From Candidatus Phosphoribacter baldrii (GTDB taxonomy: Bacteria > Actinomycetota > Actinomycetes > Actinomycetales > Dermatophilaceae), in assembly GCA_016704565.1 (NCBI GenBank), contig JADIZV010000002.1, positions 1 to 64,000 on the forward strand: a stretch of 64,000 bases of DNA, written 5' to 3'. The notes under the pieces were generated by a model. The model was given only the letters and a program-made list of their open reading frames with translations, was not told the DNA's origin and did not search any database. Positions 1 through 7,186 of the stretch are shown here, one piece after another. Numbering within the stretch: the first letter of the stretch is position 1; each line of letters starts with the position of its first letter. A program made the translations under genes and the position numbers.

Positions 1-2
1 TC

Positions 3-317
3 GAAGACGGAGCGCACGGCGGCAAGGGCTCCCCGGCCCACGCGGCCACCGTCATCGGCGACACCGTCGGCGACCCGTTCAAGGACACCGCCGGCCCGGC
101 CATCAACCCGCTGCTCAAGGTGATGAACCTCGTCTCGGTGCTCGTCGCCCCGGCGATCGTCGGCCTCACCATCGGTGCGGGCGCCAACGCCGGTATCCGC
201 TACGGCATCGCGCTGCTGTGCCTGGCCGTCGTCGTGGCCGCCGTCGTCGTGTCCAAGCGTCGCGACCTGGCGATCACCGGCGACGCCTCGCCGGCCGCCG
301 CCCGCGTCGGGAGCTGA
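3..317 (+). CDS. hppA: Membrane-bound proton-translocating pyrophosphatase, C-terminal end (partial)
   Basis: The reading frame enters from outside the window and ends at TGA 315-317. The visible ~104 residues contain GDTVGDPFKDTAGPAINPLL, the cytoplasmic signature at the C-terminus of H+-pumping pyrophosphatases. Two hydrophobic segments follow (about residues 40-55 and 65-83 of the visible part) and then a short basic tail. The family couples hydrolysis of pyrophosphate to proton export across the membrane. A soluble pyrophosphatase (ppa) is also encoded at 32892-33413, so the cell probably has both routes for pyrophosphate removal. The start and catalytic core are outside the window; the family call is firm. 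Confidence 0.92.
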   Translation, partial: EDGAHGGKGSPAHAATVIGDTVGDPFKDTAGPAINPLLKVMNLVSVLVAPAIVGLTIGAGANAGIRYGIALLCLAVVVAAVVVSKRRDLAITGDASPAAARVGS

Positions 318-323
318 GCACCC

Positions 324-403
324 GGCATACCCCCTGCCGGATCCCGGCAGACCACGAGAGGGTCGGTTCCCCGTTCTGGGGAGCCGACCCTCTCGGTATG
401 CCG
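324..403. repeat. Convergent-gene spacer framed by inverted GGCATACC/GGTATGCC motifs
   Basis: CGGCATACC (323-331) and GGTATGCCG (395-403) form a perfect 9-base inverted repeat. Inside lie a small palindrome (CTGCCGG 334-340 / CCGGCAG 344-350) and the terminator hairpin 356-394. The motif is the genome-wide one listed separately; here it brackets a terminator between hppA and arsM. Confidence 0.7.
356..394. terminator. Bidirectional hairpin terminator
   Basis: GAGAGGGTCGG (356-366) pairs perfectly with CCGACCCTCTC (384-394), and TCCCC/GGGGA extends the stem inside. It lies between the ends of the convergent hppA and arsM genes. There is no strong T-run, as is usual in high-GC actinobacteria. 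Confidence 0.8.
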
Positions 404-420
404 TGTGCCCGCGCCTGCGG

Positions 421-1332
421 TCAGCGCGGCTTGGTCGCCCGGATCGACGCGCTGGCGAACGCGCCCTCCAGCGCCGCAACGGTCGCCGGGACGTCGAACC
501 CGTCGGCCAGCTCGCCCGGTGCCAACGAGCTCGCGAGCTCCTCCAGATCGAGCCTGTCGTAGCTGCGGGTCACCTCGATGGAGGCGTCGATGAAACCTGC
601 CTCGCCGAGCTTCGCGAGGTAGTCGGAGTCCACCAACGCCCCGGACACGCACCCGGTCCACAGCCCCACCACGCCGACGAGCTCCTCGGGGATCGGCCGC
701 AGGAGAACGATGTCCGACACGGCGAACCGTCCGCCGGGACGCAGCACCCGGAACGCCTCGCCGAGCACGGCATCCTTGTCCGGCGACAGGTTGATGACGC
801 AGTTGGAGATGACGACGTCGATCGACTCGTCCGGCAGCGGCACCGCCTCGATGGTCCCGAGGAGGAACGTCGCGTTCTCGACGCCGGCCTCGGCCTGGTT
901 GCGCCGCGCGAGCTCCAGCATCTCCGGGGTCATATCCAGCCCGTATGCCGTCCCGCCGGGCGCGACCCGCCGCGCCGAGAGCAGGACGTCCAGTCCTCCA
1001 CCGGAGCCCAGGTCCAGAACGGTCTGCCCCGGCTGGAGGTCGGCCAGGACGGTCGGGTTGCCGCAGCCGAGGGAGGCGATCAAGGCGCCCTCCGACGGAG
1101 CGTCCCCGGGCTCGTAGAGGTCCCGGGTGATCGGGTCGGCGCCCGACGGCTCCGCGCAACACGACGTGCCGCAGCAGGAGCCCTTGGCCGACCCGCCTCC
1201 GTCCAGCAGGTCGAGTGTGGTGCGCGCCGCCGCGGCATACCGGTCCTGAACGACGGCTCGGACCGCTTCGGCGACGGCGCCGGCGCCGGAGCGGGGCTCC
1301 TCGGGATGGGACGGGGCGGGCTGCGCGGTCAT
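421..1332 (-). CDS. arsM: Arsenite S-adenosylmethionine methyltransferase
   Basis: A 303-residue class I SAM methyltransferase. The SAM-binding motif VLDLGSGGGLD lies near residues 105-115. Cysteines sit where ArsM enzymes hold trivalent arsenic: LGCGNP (Cys90), ISNCVINLS (Cys178) and WTGCVSG (Cys228). Two vicinal pairs, CC 53-54 and CC 58-59, precede the catalytic domain. ArsM enzymes methylate As(III), giving volatile or less retained methylarsenicals. ATG 1332 is preceded by AAGGAG at good spacing; an upstream in-frame ATG at 1365 would overlap the operator and is less likely. It is divergent from arsR and shares its operator, so arsenite induction is probable. No arsB, acr3 or arsC is present beside it. 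Confidence 0.87.
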   Translation of the reverse strand: MTAQPAPSHPEEPRSGAGAVAEAVRAVVQDRYAAAARTTLDLLDGGGSAKGSCCGTSCCAEPSGADPITRDLYEPGDAPSEGALIASLGCGNPTVLADLQPGQTVLDLGSGGGLDVLLSARRVAPGGTAYGLDMTPEMLELARRNQAEAGVENATFLLGTIEAVPLPDESIDVVISNCVINLSPDKDAVLGEAFRVLRPGGRFAVSDIVLLRPIPEELVGVVGLWTGCVSGALVDSDYLAKLGEAGFIDASIEVTRSYDRLDLEELASSLAPGELADGFDVPATVAALEGAFASASIRATKPR

Positions 1333-1345
1333 GGCGTCTCCTTGA

Positions 1346-1361
1346 TTAGACAACTGTCTAA
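1346..1361. promoter_or_regulatory. ArsR-type operator palindrome between arsM and arsR
   Basis: TTAGACA-AC-TGTCTAA is a perfect 7+7 inverted repeat. It sits just upstream of the arsM ribosome binding site and about 45 bases before the arsR start. This is the natural place for ArsR to repress arsM and perhaps itself. Assignment is inferred from position and symmetry. Confidence 0.7.
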
Positions 1362-1393
1362 ACACGATGCTCGCACTCTGTTTCGATCCCTGT

Positions 1394-1406
1394 CAAGATA
1401 GGTCCC
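1394..1406 (+). promoter_or_regulatory. Candidate leaderless -10 for arsR
   Basis: CAAGAT (1394-1399) followed by 7 bases and ATG 1407. This fits the leaderless spacing seen at many genes here, but the -10 box is weak. Confidence 0.35.
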
Positions 1407-1760
1407 ATGATGACGACCCGGCTCACCCTTGCGGCGCCCTGCTGCGCGCTCGGAGCGCCGCCCGTGTCGTCGGCCGAGGCCGAGAGCATCGCCCCGATGT
1501 TCAAGGCACTCGGTGACCCGGTGCGGCTGCGGCTCGTGTCGCTCATCGCCGCCCAGCCGGAGGCCTGCGTGTGCGACCTCGTTGCCGCCTTCCCGTTGTC
1601 CGGCCCGACGATCTCGCATCACCTCAAGGTCCTGCGTGCGGCCGGGCTGGTCGACTGTGAGCGGCGCGGCACCTGGGTCTATTACTGGGTCCGCCCTGAG
1701 GCGCTCGCCCAACTCAGCGCCCTGCTGGGCCGCCCCACGTCCGCCGCCGAATCGAGGTAA
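1407..1760 (+). CDS. arsR: ArsR-family arsenic-responsive repressor
   Basis: A 117-residue winged-helix protein of standard ArsR/SmtB length. It has FKALGDPVRLRLVSLI (helix 1-2), the metalloid site EACVCDL (Cys54, Cys56) and a recognition helix around GPTISHHLKVLRAAGLV, followed by the wing GTWVYYW. An extra CC at residues 12-13 could supply a third thiol, as in some actinobacterial ArsR proteins. It probably binds the palindrome at 1346-1361 and is released by As(III). It faces away from arsM, its likely target. Confidence 0.88.
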   Translation: MMTTRLTLAAPCCALGAPPVSSAEAESIAPMFKALGDPVRLRLVSLIAAQPEACVCDLVAAFPLSGPTISHHLKVLRAAGLVDCERRGTWVYYWVRPEALAQLSALLGRPTSAAESR

Positions 1761-1846
1761 TCCGCCGTCACCGGGCGACGGCGGAATACCTAGACCCGGA
1801 GGTGGCCGAGCGTGGGCGCAGGCAAAGACGCGGGCTCCGAGCGGAA

Positions 1847-1859
1847 TACGCTAGGCGCC
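1847..1859 (+). promoter_or_regulatory. Leaderless -10 box before the methyltransferase
   Basis: TACGCT (1847-1852) plus 7 bases, then GTG 1860. No Shine-Dalgarno is present, so transcription probably begins at the start codon. Confidence 0.55.
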
Positions 1860-3359
1860 GTGAGTCCGACGCCTGTGCCCGACCCCGACCTGTTGCCGCG
1901 CCTGCGCGCCGACCTGGCTGCCGCGGCATACACCGTCGATGGGGTGGAGGACACCCTAGGGCCGGTCGCCGCGGGGGCTCTGCACCGCGAGCAGCGCCTA
2001 CCCGCCGACCTGGCCACTCGGCACCGCCCCGAGCCCGCCGCGGTCCTCATCCGGTTGTTCGCGCTCGGTTTCCCGGTGGCGTGGGATGACGCCGACCGCG
2101 CGCTGCCCACCCTGCGCGCGGACGGTGCGGTGCGGCTGGGCCTCGCGCGGGCCGAGGGCGCGGACCTGCGCGCGACCTGCGACCTGCGCCCGTATGCCGA
2201 TGAGAGCCACCAGTGGTGGGTCGCCTCCGACCTCTCCGAGATCGCCACCGGACGCCCGCTCGCTGAGACGCATGTCTTGGGGATCGGGAACGCCTCGACG
2301 ACGCTCGCAGAGTGGACGATCCGCCGGCCGACCCGGCGCGCGCTCGACCTCGGTGTCGGCAGCGCCGTCCAGTCCCTGCACCTGGCCGCCCACGCGCAGG
2401 AGATCACCGGCACCGACCTGTCCGAGCGGGCCCTGGCGTTCGCGCGCTTCAACGCCGACCTCAACGGCCTGGACATCGAGCTGCGCCAGGGCAGTCTGTT
2501 GGATCCCGTTGCGGGACAACGGTTCGACCTTGTCGTCAGCAACCCGCCCTTCGTCATCACCCCGCGGTCGGCGGGCGTGCCGCGCTACGAATACCGAGAC
2601 GCCGGTCTCGTCGGCGACGGTGTCGTCGAAGCGCTGGTCCGCCGGGTGGGGGATCACCTCGAGCCCGGTGGCGTCGCGCAGTTCCTCGGCAACTGGGAGA
2701 TCCGTCGCGGCTCCGACTGGCGCGACCGGTGGCGCGAGTGGCTCGCCGACACCGGCCTGGACGCGTGGGTCATCCAACGCGACGTCCAGGACCCGGCCGA
2801 GTATGCCGAGCTGTGGGCGCGCGACGCCGGAGCCCGTTCCGGGGCAACGAGTTTCGACCACATGTATGCCGCGTGGCTGGCGGACTTCGCCGACCGCGAC
2901 GTCGAGGGGATCGGGTTCGGGATCGTCACGGTGCAGCGCCCTGCAACCGACCGGGAACCGTGGATCGACCTCGCCGAGGTCCCCGGCCCGGTGGCTCCGG
3001 GCGTCGGCCATGCCGTCGACGCCGGCCTGCGGGCGCGGACCGCGATCGCCGAGGGCGGGACGGCATACCTGCTGGACACTGCGTGGACCGCGGCGCCGGA
3101 CGTGACCGAGGAGCGTCACCAACTGCCCGGTGCCGACGACCCGTCGGCGATCCTCGCCCGCCAAGGTGGCGGGCTGCGCCGGACCGTCCAGCTCGACACG
3201 GTGGCGGCGGGCCTGCTCGGGGTCTGCGACGGCTCGCTCACGCCACGGGTGGCGCTCGCCGCGATCGCCAGCCTGTTGGAGCTCGACGATGCGCACGTCA
3301 CCGACGCTGCCCTCCCGACGTTGCGTGCCCTCGTCGCTGACGGGTTCCTCGTCCCGTAG
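1860..3359 (+). CDS. Class I SAM-dependent methyltransferase (HemK/RlmG-like, NPPF motif)
   Basis: Start GTG 1860 was chosen because a -10 box lies exactly 7 bases upstream, and the ATG at 1812 has no ribosome site. The 499-residue protein has an N-terminal helical domain (about 1-140), a Rossmann methyltransferase core with DLGVGSAVQSL and VVSNPPFVI, and a C-terminal domain of unknown role. The NPPF motif marks enzymes that methylate an amide or ring nitrogen, such as RNA bases or glutamine of release factors. The exact substrate cannot be told. It stands alone between arsR and a MarR-controlled locus. Confidence 0.75.
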   Translation: MSPTPVPDPDLLPRLRADLAAAAYTVDGVEDTLGPVAAGALHREQRLPADLATRHRPEPAAVLIRLFALGFPVAWDDADRALPTLRADGAVRLGLARAEGADLRATCDLRPYADESHQWWVASDLSEIATGRPLAETHVLGIGNASTTLAEWTIRRPTRRALDLGVGSAVQSLHLAAHAQEITGTDLSERALAFARFNADLNGLDIELRQGSLLDPVAGQRFDLVVSNPPFVITPRSAGVPRYEYRDAGLVGDGVVEALVRRVGDHLEPGGVAQFLGNWEIRRGSDWRDRWREWLADTGLDAWVIQRDVQDPAEYAELWARDAGARSGATSFDHMYAAWLADFADRDVEGIGFGIVTVQRPATDREPWIDLAEVPGPVAPGVGHAVDAGLRARTAIAEGGTAYLLDTAWTAAPDVTEERHQLPGADDPSAILARQGGGLRRTVQLDTVAAGLLGVCDGSLTPRVALAAIASLLELDDAHVTDAALPTLRALVADGFLVP

Positions 3360-3449
3360 ATGGCCGAGTGAACGTCGAGACCTAGCCGGTGATGGTTGCT
3401 GAGCCGAAATCCGTCGGCTGCCACGTCGAGTGGGAGCTCATGAACGGGT

Positions 3450-4028
3450 CTAGCTAGCAGCCGAATTGGCGTCGCAGGCGCGATCCGACGGGCAGGCCTG
3501 TCCCTCGGCGAGGCAGGCCGTCGGGTCGCACGCCCGGCAGAACCGGCTGGGGTCCACCGCGTCACCGGCGGCAGCCATGGCGATGAGGTCGAGGACCTCC
3601 AGGGCGGGGATGAGTCGGCTGGCGTCGGGAAGAGCTCGGCTGACCAACGCCTCGACGGTGCCCGACGTGGCCGCGATGATCCGCCGCGCGGCGTGTTCGC
3701 CCTCTGGAGTCACGGTGACCCAGACCCGACGGTCTCGTGGCTCTCGGTCACGGGCGATCAACCCCGCCGCCTGTAGCCGATCCAGCAGTCGGACGCAGGC
3801 CGACTGCGACAAGCCGAGAGCCTCCTCGATGGCCGGCGCCGGTGTCCGTCCCCGCCACGAGAGCAGGGTGAGCGCATCGCGGGCACTGACGTGGTCCAGG
3901 GGCGGGGTGAAGTCGGTGCGTGCCGCCGAGTCCCCGAGGGAATCGATGGCGTGGGCCAGCGCGCGCAGGACGTTCGCGCCGTGGGCGATGCCCGCGGCAT
4001 ACCGAGGGTGGGTCTCTGTCTTGGGCAC
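3450..4028 (-). CDS. MarR-family regulator with cysteine-rich C-terminus
   Basis: Starts at GTG 4028, preceded by AAGGAAGGGG. The 192-residue protein has a MarR winged helix: LSQSACVRLLDRLQAAGLI is the recognition helix, and RDRREPRDRRVWVTVTPEG-type residues form the wing (the DRR...V signature is intact). The last 30 residues carry five cysteines in the spacing C-x2-C-x4-C-x6-C-x5-C, which could bind zinc or sense thiol oxidation. Tails of this kind occur in other actinobacterial MarR proteins. It is divergent from the secreted protein at 4119, and two short palindromes between them are likely operators. Confidence 0.82.
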   Translation of the reverse strand: MPKTETHPRYAAGIAHGANVLRALAHAIDSLGDSAARTDFTPPLDHVSARDALTLLSWRGRTPAPAIEEALGLSQSACVRLLDRLQAAGLIARDREPRDRRVWVTVTPEGEHAARRIIAATSGTVEALVSRALPDASRLIPALEVLDLIAMAAAGDAVDPSRFCRACDPTACLAEGQACPSDRACDANSAAS

Positions 4029-4068
4029 TCTCGTCCCCTTCCTTCCCTTGACGTGCGCCACCCAAGTA

Positions 4069-4103
4069 TGCATGATGCAGACATCTAATAATGCACGCTG
4101 CAT
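4069..4103. promoter_or_regulatory. Paired palindromes, probable MarR operator
   Basis: TGCAT-G-ATGCA (4069-4079) and ATGCA-CGC-TGCAT (4091-4103) are two perfect inverted repeats of the same half-site, in an unusually AT-rich 90-base divergent spacer. They overlap the expected promoters for both flanking genes, suggesting autoregulation and control of 4119-4652. Confidence 0.65.
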
Positions 4104-4118
4104 AGATAGGAGCTCGAC

Positions 4119-4652
4119 ATGTCCCGTCGCACTCGATCGCTCCGAGCGATCGTCGCCATGACCGGCGCCCTGGTCGCTGGTGTGGTGACGTCCCCGGTCG
4201 CTCAGGCTTCCCAGCCGGACACCGTCTTCATCGACTTCGACCACAACGTGCGGGTGCTGCCCGCCGGAGGTCCCTACTGCTCGTTCCCGGTCGAGCGCGT
4301 CCTCGACGGGCGGTTGTGGGACCGGGTCTACGCCCCGGACGCGGACGGCACGGTCCGCGACATCGCCTGGGTGAGCGACTTCACCTACACGTTGCGCAAT
4401 CCCGCCAACGGTCGGGAGCTGCGGTCGGTCCTGGCCGGCACCGTGACGACCTATGTCTACGCCGACGGGTCGGTGCGCAGCGTGGTCGCCGGCAACGACA
4501 TCAACTTCACCGTTCCTGGGGAGGGGCGGCTCACCGGCTACGTCGGCCGCTACGAGGAGCTGCTGTCCGGCGACGGCGACTTCACGGTCCTGGCCCAGAC
4601 CCACAACTTCGCCGACTCGGTCTTCCCGGCAGCCTGCGCCTACCTGGGCTGA
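4119..4652 (+). CDS. Secreted hypothetical protein under MarR control
   Basis: A 177-residue protein with a clear signal peptide: basic start RRTRSLRAIV, hydrophobic core, and likely cleavage after AQA near residue 30. The mature part is beta-rich with two cysteines (Cys52 and Cys173) that could form a disulfide. The ribosome site AGGAG lies about 6 bases before ATG. I do not recognise the family. The divergent MarR gene and the paired operators between them suggest that its expression responds to a small molecule or stress. Confidence 0.75.
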   Translation: MSRRTRSLRAIVAMTGALVAGVVTSPVAQASQPDTVFIDFDHNVRVLPAGGPYCSFPVERVLDGRLWDRVYAPDADGTVRDIAWVSDFTYTLRNPANGRELRSVLAGTVTTYVYADGSVRSVVAGNDINFTVPGEGRLTGYVGRYEELLSGDGDFTVLAQTHNFADSVFPAACAYLG

Positions 4653-4714
4653 GCGGGCATCCCCGCGAGCAGCGAGGCCGAACGCCCGAACCCGGGCGAA
4701 CGGCATACCGACTT

Positions 4715-4734
4715 GTGAGTGAGTGCTCACTCAC
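4715..4734. promoter_or_regulatory. TetR operator palindrome
   Basis: GTGAGTGAG-TG-CTCACTCAC is a perfect 9+9 inverted repeat ending 13 bases before the tetR start. Its position and symmetry imply that the downstream TetR represses its own operon. Confidence 0.8.
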
Positions 4735-4747
4735 TTAGAGTCACCCC

Positions 4748-5437
4748 ATGATGTCCGCCCTGCCCAAGACCGGTCGAGCCCCGGCCTTGGCGCCGGAGGA
4801 CCGGCGGGCGGCGCTCATCGAAGCCGCCGTCCCGCTGGTCCTCCAGCGCGGGTTCGAGGTGACGACCAAGGACCTTGCCGCCGCCGCTGGCGTCGCCGAG
4901 GGCACGATCTTCCGCGTGTTCGACACCAAGGACGACCTCGTCGTCGCCGCGGCCCGCAGCGTCTTCGCCCGCACCGACCATCTCGACGAGCTGCGGGCGA
5001 TCAGCCATGACCTCCCTCTTGAGGCACGCCTCACCGCCGCGGTGACCATCTGGCAGACCGTGGCCCGGCGGATGATCTCGGTCTTCGTCGCCTTCCACGG
5101 CGCCACCGACCGCCAACGGCTCGGTGATCCCCACAGCCTGCTCGACCCCTCCATCACGGCACGCGCCGGTGCGATCGTCGCCGGCCTGCTCGCGCCCGAC
5201 GCCGACCGGCTGCGCCGCCCGATCCCGGACGTCGTGCGGATCCTGGGCTCGCTCGTCCTGGCCAGCGTCCACCCGATCGATGCGCTGCGCGCCGCCTCGG
5301 CGCCGGACGACATCGTCGACCTGCTCCTGCACGGCGTGCTCGACGACCACGTCGCGGCGCCCGACGCATGCTTGACCATCCCCCCACGTGAGGCGCCAGC
5401 ATCGTGCCCGGCTCACGCGGCATACACCGAACGATAG
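4748..5437 (+). CDS. TetR-family repressor of the adjacent ABC exporter
   Basis: A 229-residue protein. The N-terminal helix-turn-helix is clear: FEVTTKDLAAAAGVAEGTIFRVFDTKDDLV. The C-terminal ligand-binding domain is divergent, as usual in the family. An operator palindrome lies directly upstream, and the ABC exporter pair begins 12 bases after the stop. The gene most likely senses an exported compound and derepresses tetR-ABC-ABC as one transcript. ATG 4751 is an equally possible start. Confidence 0.88.
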   Translation: MMSALPKTGRAPALAPEDRRAALIEAAVPLVLQRGFEVTTKDLAAAAGVAEGTIFRVFDTKDDLVVAAARSVFARTDHLDELRAISHDLPLEARLTAAVTIWQTVARRMISVFVAFHGATDRQRLGDPHSLLDPSITARAGAIVAGLLAPDADRLRRPIPDVVRILGSLVLASVHPIDALRAASAPDDIVDLLLHGVLDDHVAAPDACLTIPPREAPASCPAHAAYTER

Positions 5438-5449
5438 GAACCCGACCCG

Positions 5450-7186
5450 ATGCTCTGGCGACTGATCCGCCCCCGTCTCGCGCCCCACCTGAGCGCGATC
5501 GTGGTCATCGTCGTGCTGCAGCTGGCGAGCACCATCGCCAGCCTCTACCTGCCCAACCTCAACGGCGACATCATCGACCAGGGGATTGCGCGGGGAGACA
5601 CCGGCTACATCCTGCGGACGGGTGGGTGGATGCTCGGCATCAGCGTGCTGCAGATCGCCGCCAGTGTGTATGCCGTCTACCTTGCCGCCCGCACGTCGAT
5701 GGCCTTCGGACGAGACACCCGCGCCGAGGTGTTCCACGGGGTCGTCGACTTCTCGGCCCGCGAGGTTGCCCAGTTCGGCGCCCCTACCCTCATCAGCCGG
5801 ACGACCAACGACGTCCAGCAGACCCAGATGGTCGTCTTCATGGCTTTGTCGATGATGGTGGGCGCTCCGATCATGATGGTCGGCGGGGTCATCATGGCGT
5901 TGCGCACGGACGTCGGGCTGTCGTGGTTGGTGGCCGTGTCCGTGCCGCTGCTGGCCCTGCTCGTCGGGCTGGTCCTGCGTCAGATGCTGCCGCGGTTCCG
6001 CGTCATGCAGGAGTCGATCGACTCGGTGAATCGCATTCTGCGCGAACAGATCACGGGCATCCGGGTCGTGCGGGCGTTCGTCCGTGAGCCGCACGAGCGG
6101 GCCCGCTTCGCGGTCGCCAACGACTCGCTCACCGGAGCCTCGCTCGGGGTCGGCCAGCTCATGGCGCTGGTCTTCCCGCTGGTCATGCTCGTTTTCAACG
6201 CCTCGACCGTCGCGGTCCTGTGGTTCGGCGCCCACCGGGTGGACGACGGCGACATGCTGGTCGGCGCCCTCACGGCCTTCATGTCCTACCTCATGCAGAT
6301 CCTCATGAGCGTGATGATGGCGACGATGATGTCGATGATGATCCCGCGGGCGGCCGTGTCGGCGGAGCGGATCATGAAGGTCCTCGACACCGTCCCTTCC
6401 GTCCACCCGCCGACCCACCCCGTCACCGCGCTGGCCTCGCCCGCGTCGGTGGTGCTCGAGGGTGTGGAGTTCCGCTATCCAGGTGCGGAACGCTCTGTCC
6501 TGCAAGACATCTCGTTCGAGGCTCGGCCCGGCGAGACCACGGCGATCATCGGCTCGACCGGCGCTGGCAAGACGACGCTGATGACGCTGATCCCGCGGTT
6601 GGTCGACGTTACGGGTGGCCGTCTGCTGGTCGGGGGCGTGGACGTCCGGGATGCCGACCCTGACACGCTGTGGTCGCGGATCGGGTTGGTCCCCCAGAAG
6701 CCCTATCTCTTCTCCGGCACCGTTGCGACCAACCTGCGCTACGGCAACCCCGACGCCACCGACGACGAGTTGTGGGAGGCCCTGCGGATCGCCCAAGCGG
6801 AGGACTTCGTCCGTGCCATGCCTGACGGCCTCGGGGCAGCCATCGCCCAGGGCGGCACCAACGTGTCGGGTGGCCAGCGCCAACGACTGGCCATCGCACG
6901 GGCGCTCATCCGCCGCCCCGAGGTGTTCCTCTTCGACGACGCCTTCTCGGCGCTGGACGTCGCGACCGACGCCCGGTTGCGCGCCGCGCTCGCTCCGGTC
7001 ACTCGCGAAGCCACGGTCATCGTTGTCGCCCAACGGGTTTCAACGATCATCGACGCCGAGCAGATCATCGTGCTGGACGACGGGCTGGTCGTCGGGCGGG
7101 GGCGGCATACCGAGTTGGTGGAGTCCTGCCCCACCTACCAGGAGATCGTCGTCTCCCAGCGCGCGGCTGAGGAGGTGGCAGCATGA
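5450..7186 (+). CDS. Heterodimeric ABC exporter, subunit with degenerate ATP site
   Basis: A 578-residue half-transporter with six membrane segments (about residues 20-310) and a C-terminal nucleotide-binding domain. Walker A is GSTGAGKTT and the signature is NVSGGQRQRLAIARAL. The Walker B end is FLFDDAFSALD, where the catalytic Glu is Asp, and the switch region is VVAQRVST, where the H-loop His is Gln. These are the two substitutions expected in the non-catalytic partner of heterodimeric exporters such as TM287/288, BmrCD and LmrCD. It overlaps the next subunit gene by four bases (ATGA), so the two are translationally coupled. The substrate is unknown, probably a drug or lipid. Confidence 0.92.
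   Translation: MLWRLIRPRLAPHLSAIVVIVVLQLASTIASLYLPNLNGDIIDQGIARGDTGYILRTGGWMLGISVLQIAASVYAVYLAARTSMAFGRDTRAEVFHGVVDFSAREVAQFGAPTLISRTTNDVQQTQMVVFMALSMMVGAPIMMVGGVIMALRTDVGLSWLVAVSVPLLALLVGLVLRQMLPRFRVMQESIDSVNRILREQITGIRVVRAFVREPHERARFAVANDSLTGASLGVGQLMALVFPLVMLVFNASTVAVLWFGAHRVDDGDMLVGALTAFMSYLMQILMSVMMATMMSMMIPRAAVSAERIMKVLDTVPSVHPPTHPVTALASPASVVLEGVEFRYPGAERSVLQDISFEARPGETTAIIGSTGAGKTTLMTLIPRLVDVTGGRLLVGGVDVRDADPDTLWSRIGLVPQKPYLFSGTVATNLRYGNPDATDDELWEALRIAQAEDFVRAMPDGLGAAIAQGGTNVSGGQRQRLAIARALIRRPEVFLFDDAFSALDVATDARLRAALAPVTREATVIVVAQRVSTIIDAEQIIVLDDGLVVGRGRHTELVESCPTYQEIVVSQRAAEEVAA

Noticed and set aside
200..1162. Long open frames antisense to arsM and to most other genes (for example 4727-7033 and 7135-9102 on the minus strand)
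   Set aside because: They are shadows of real genes in high-GC DNA: Arg/Gly/Pro/His-rich, without motifs, ribosome sites or family resemblance.
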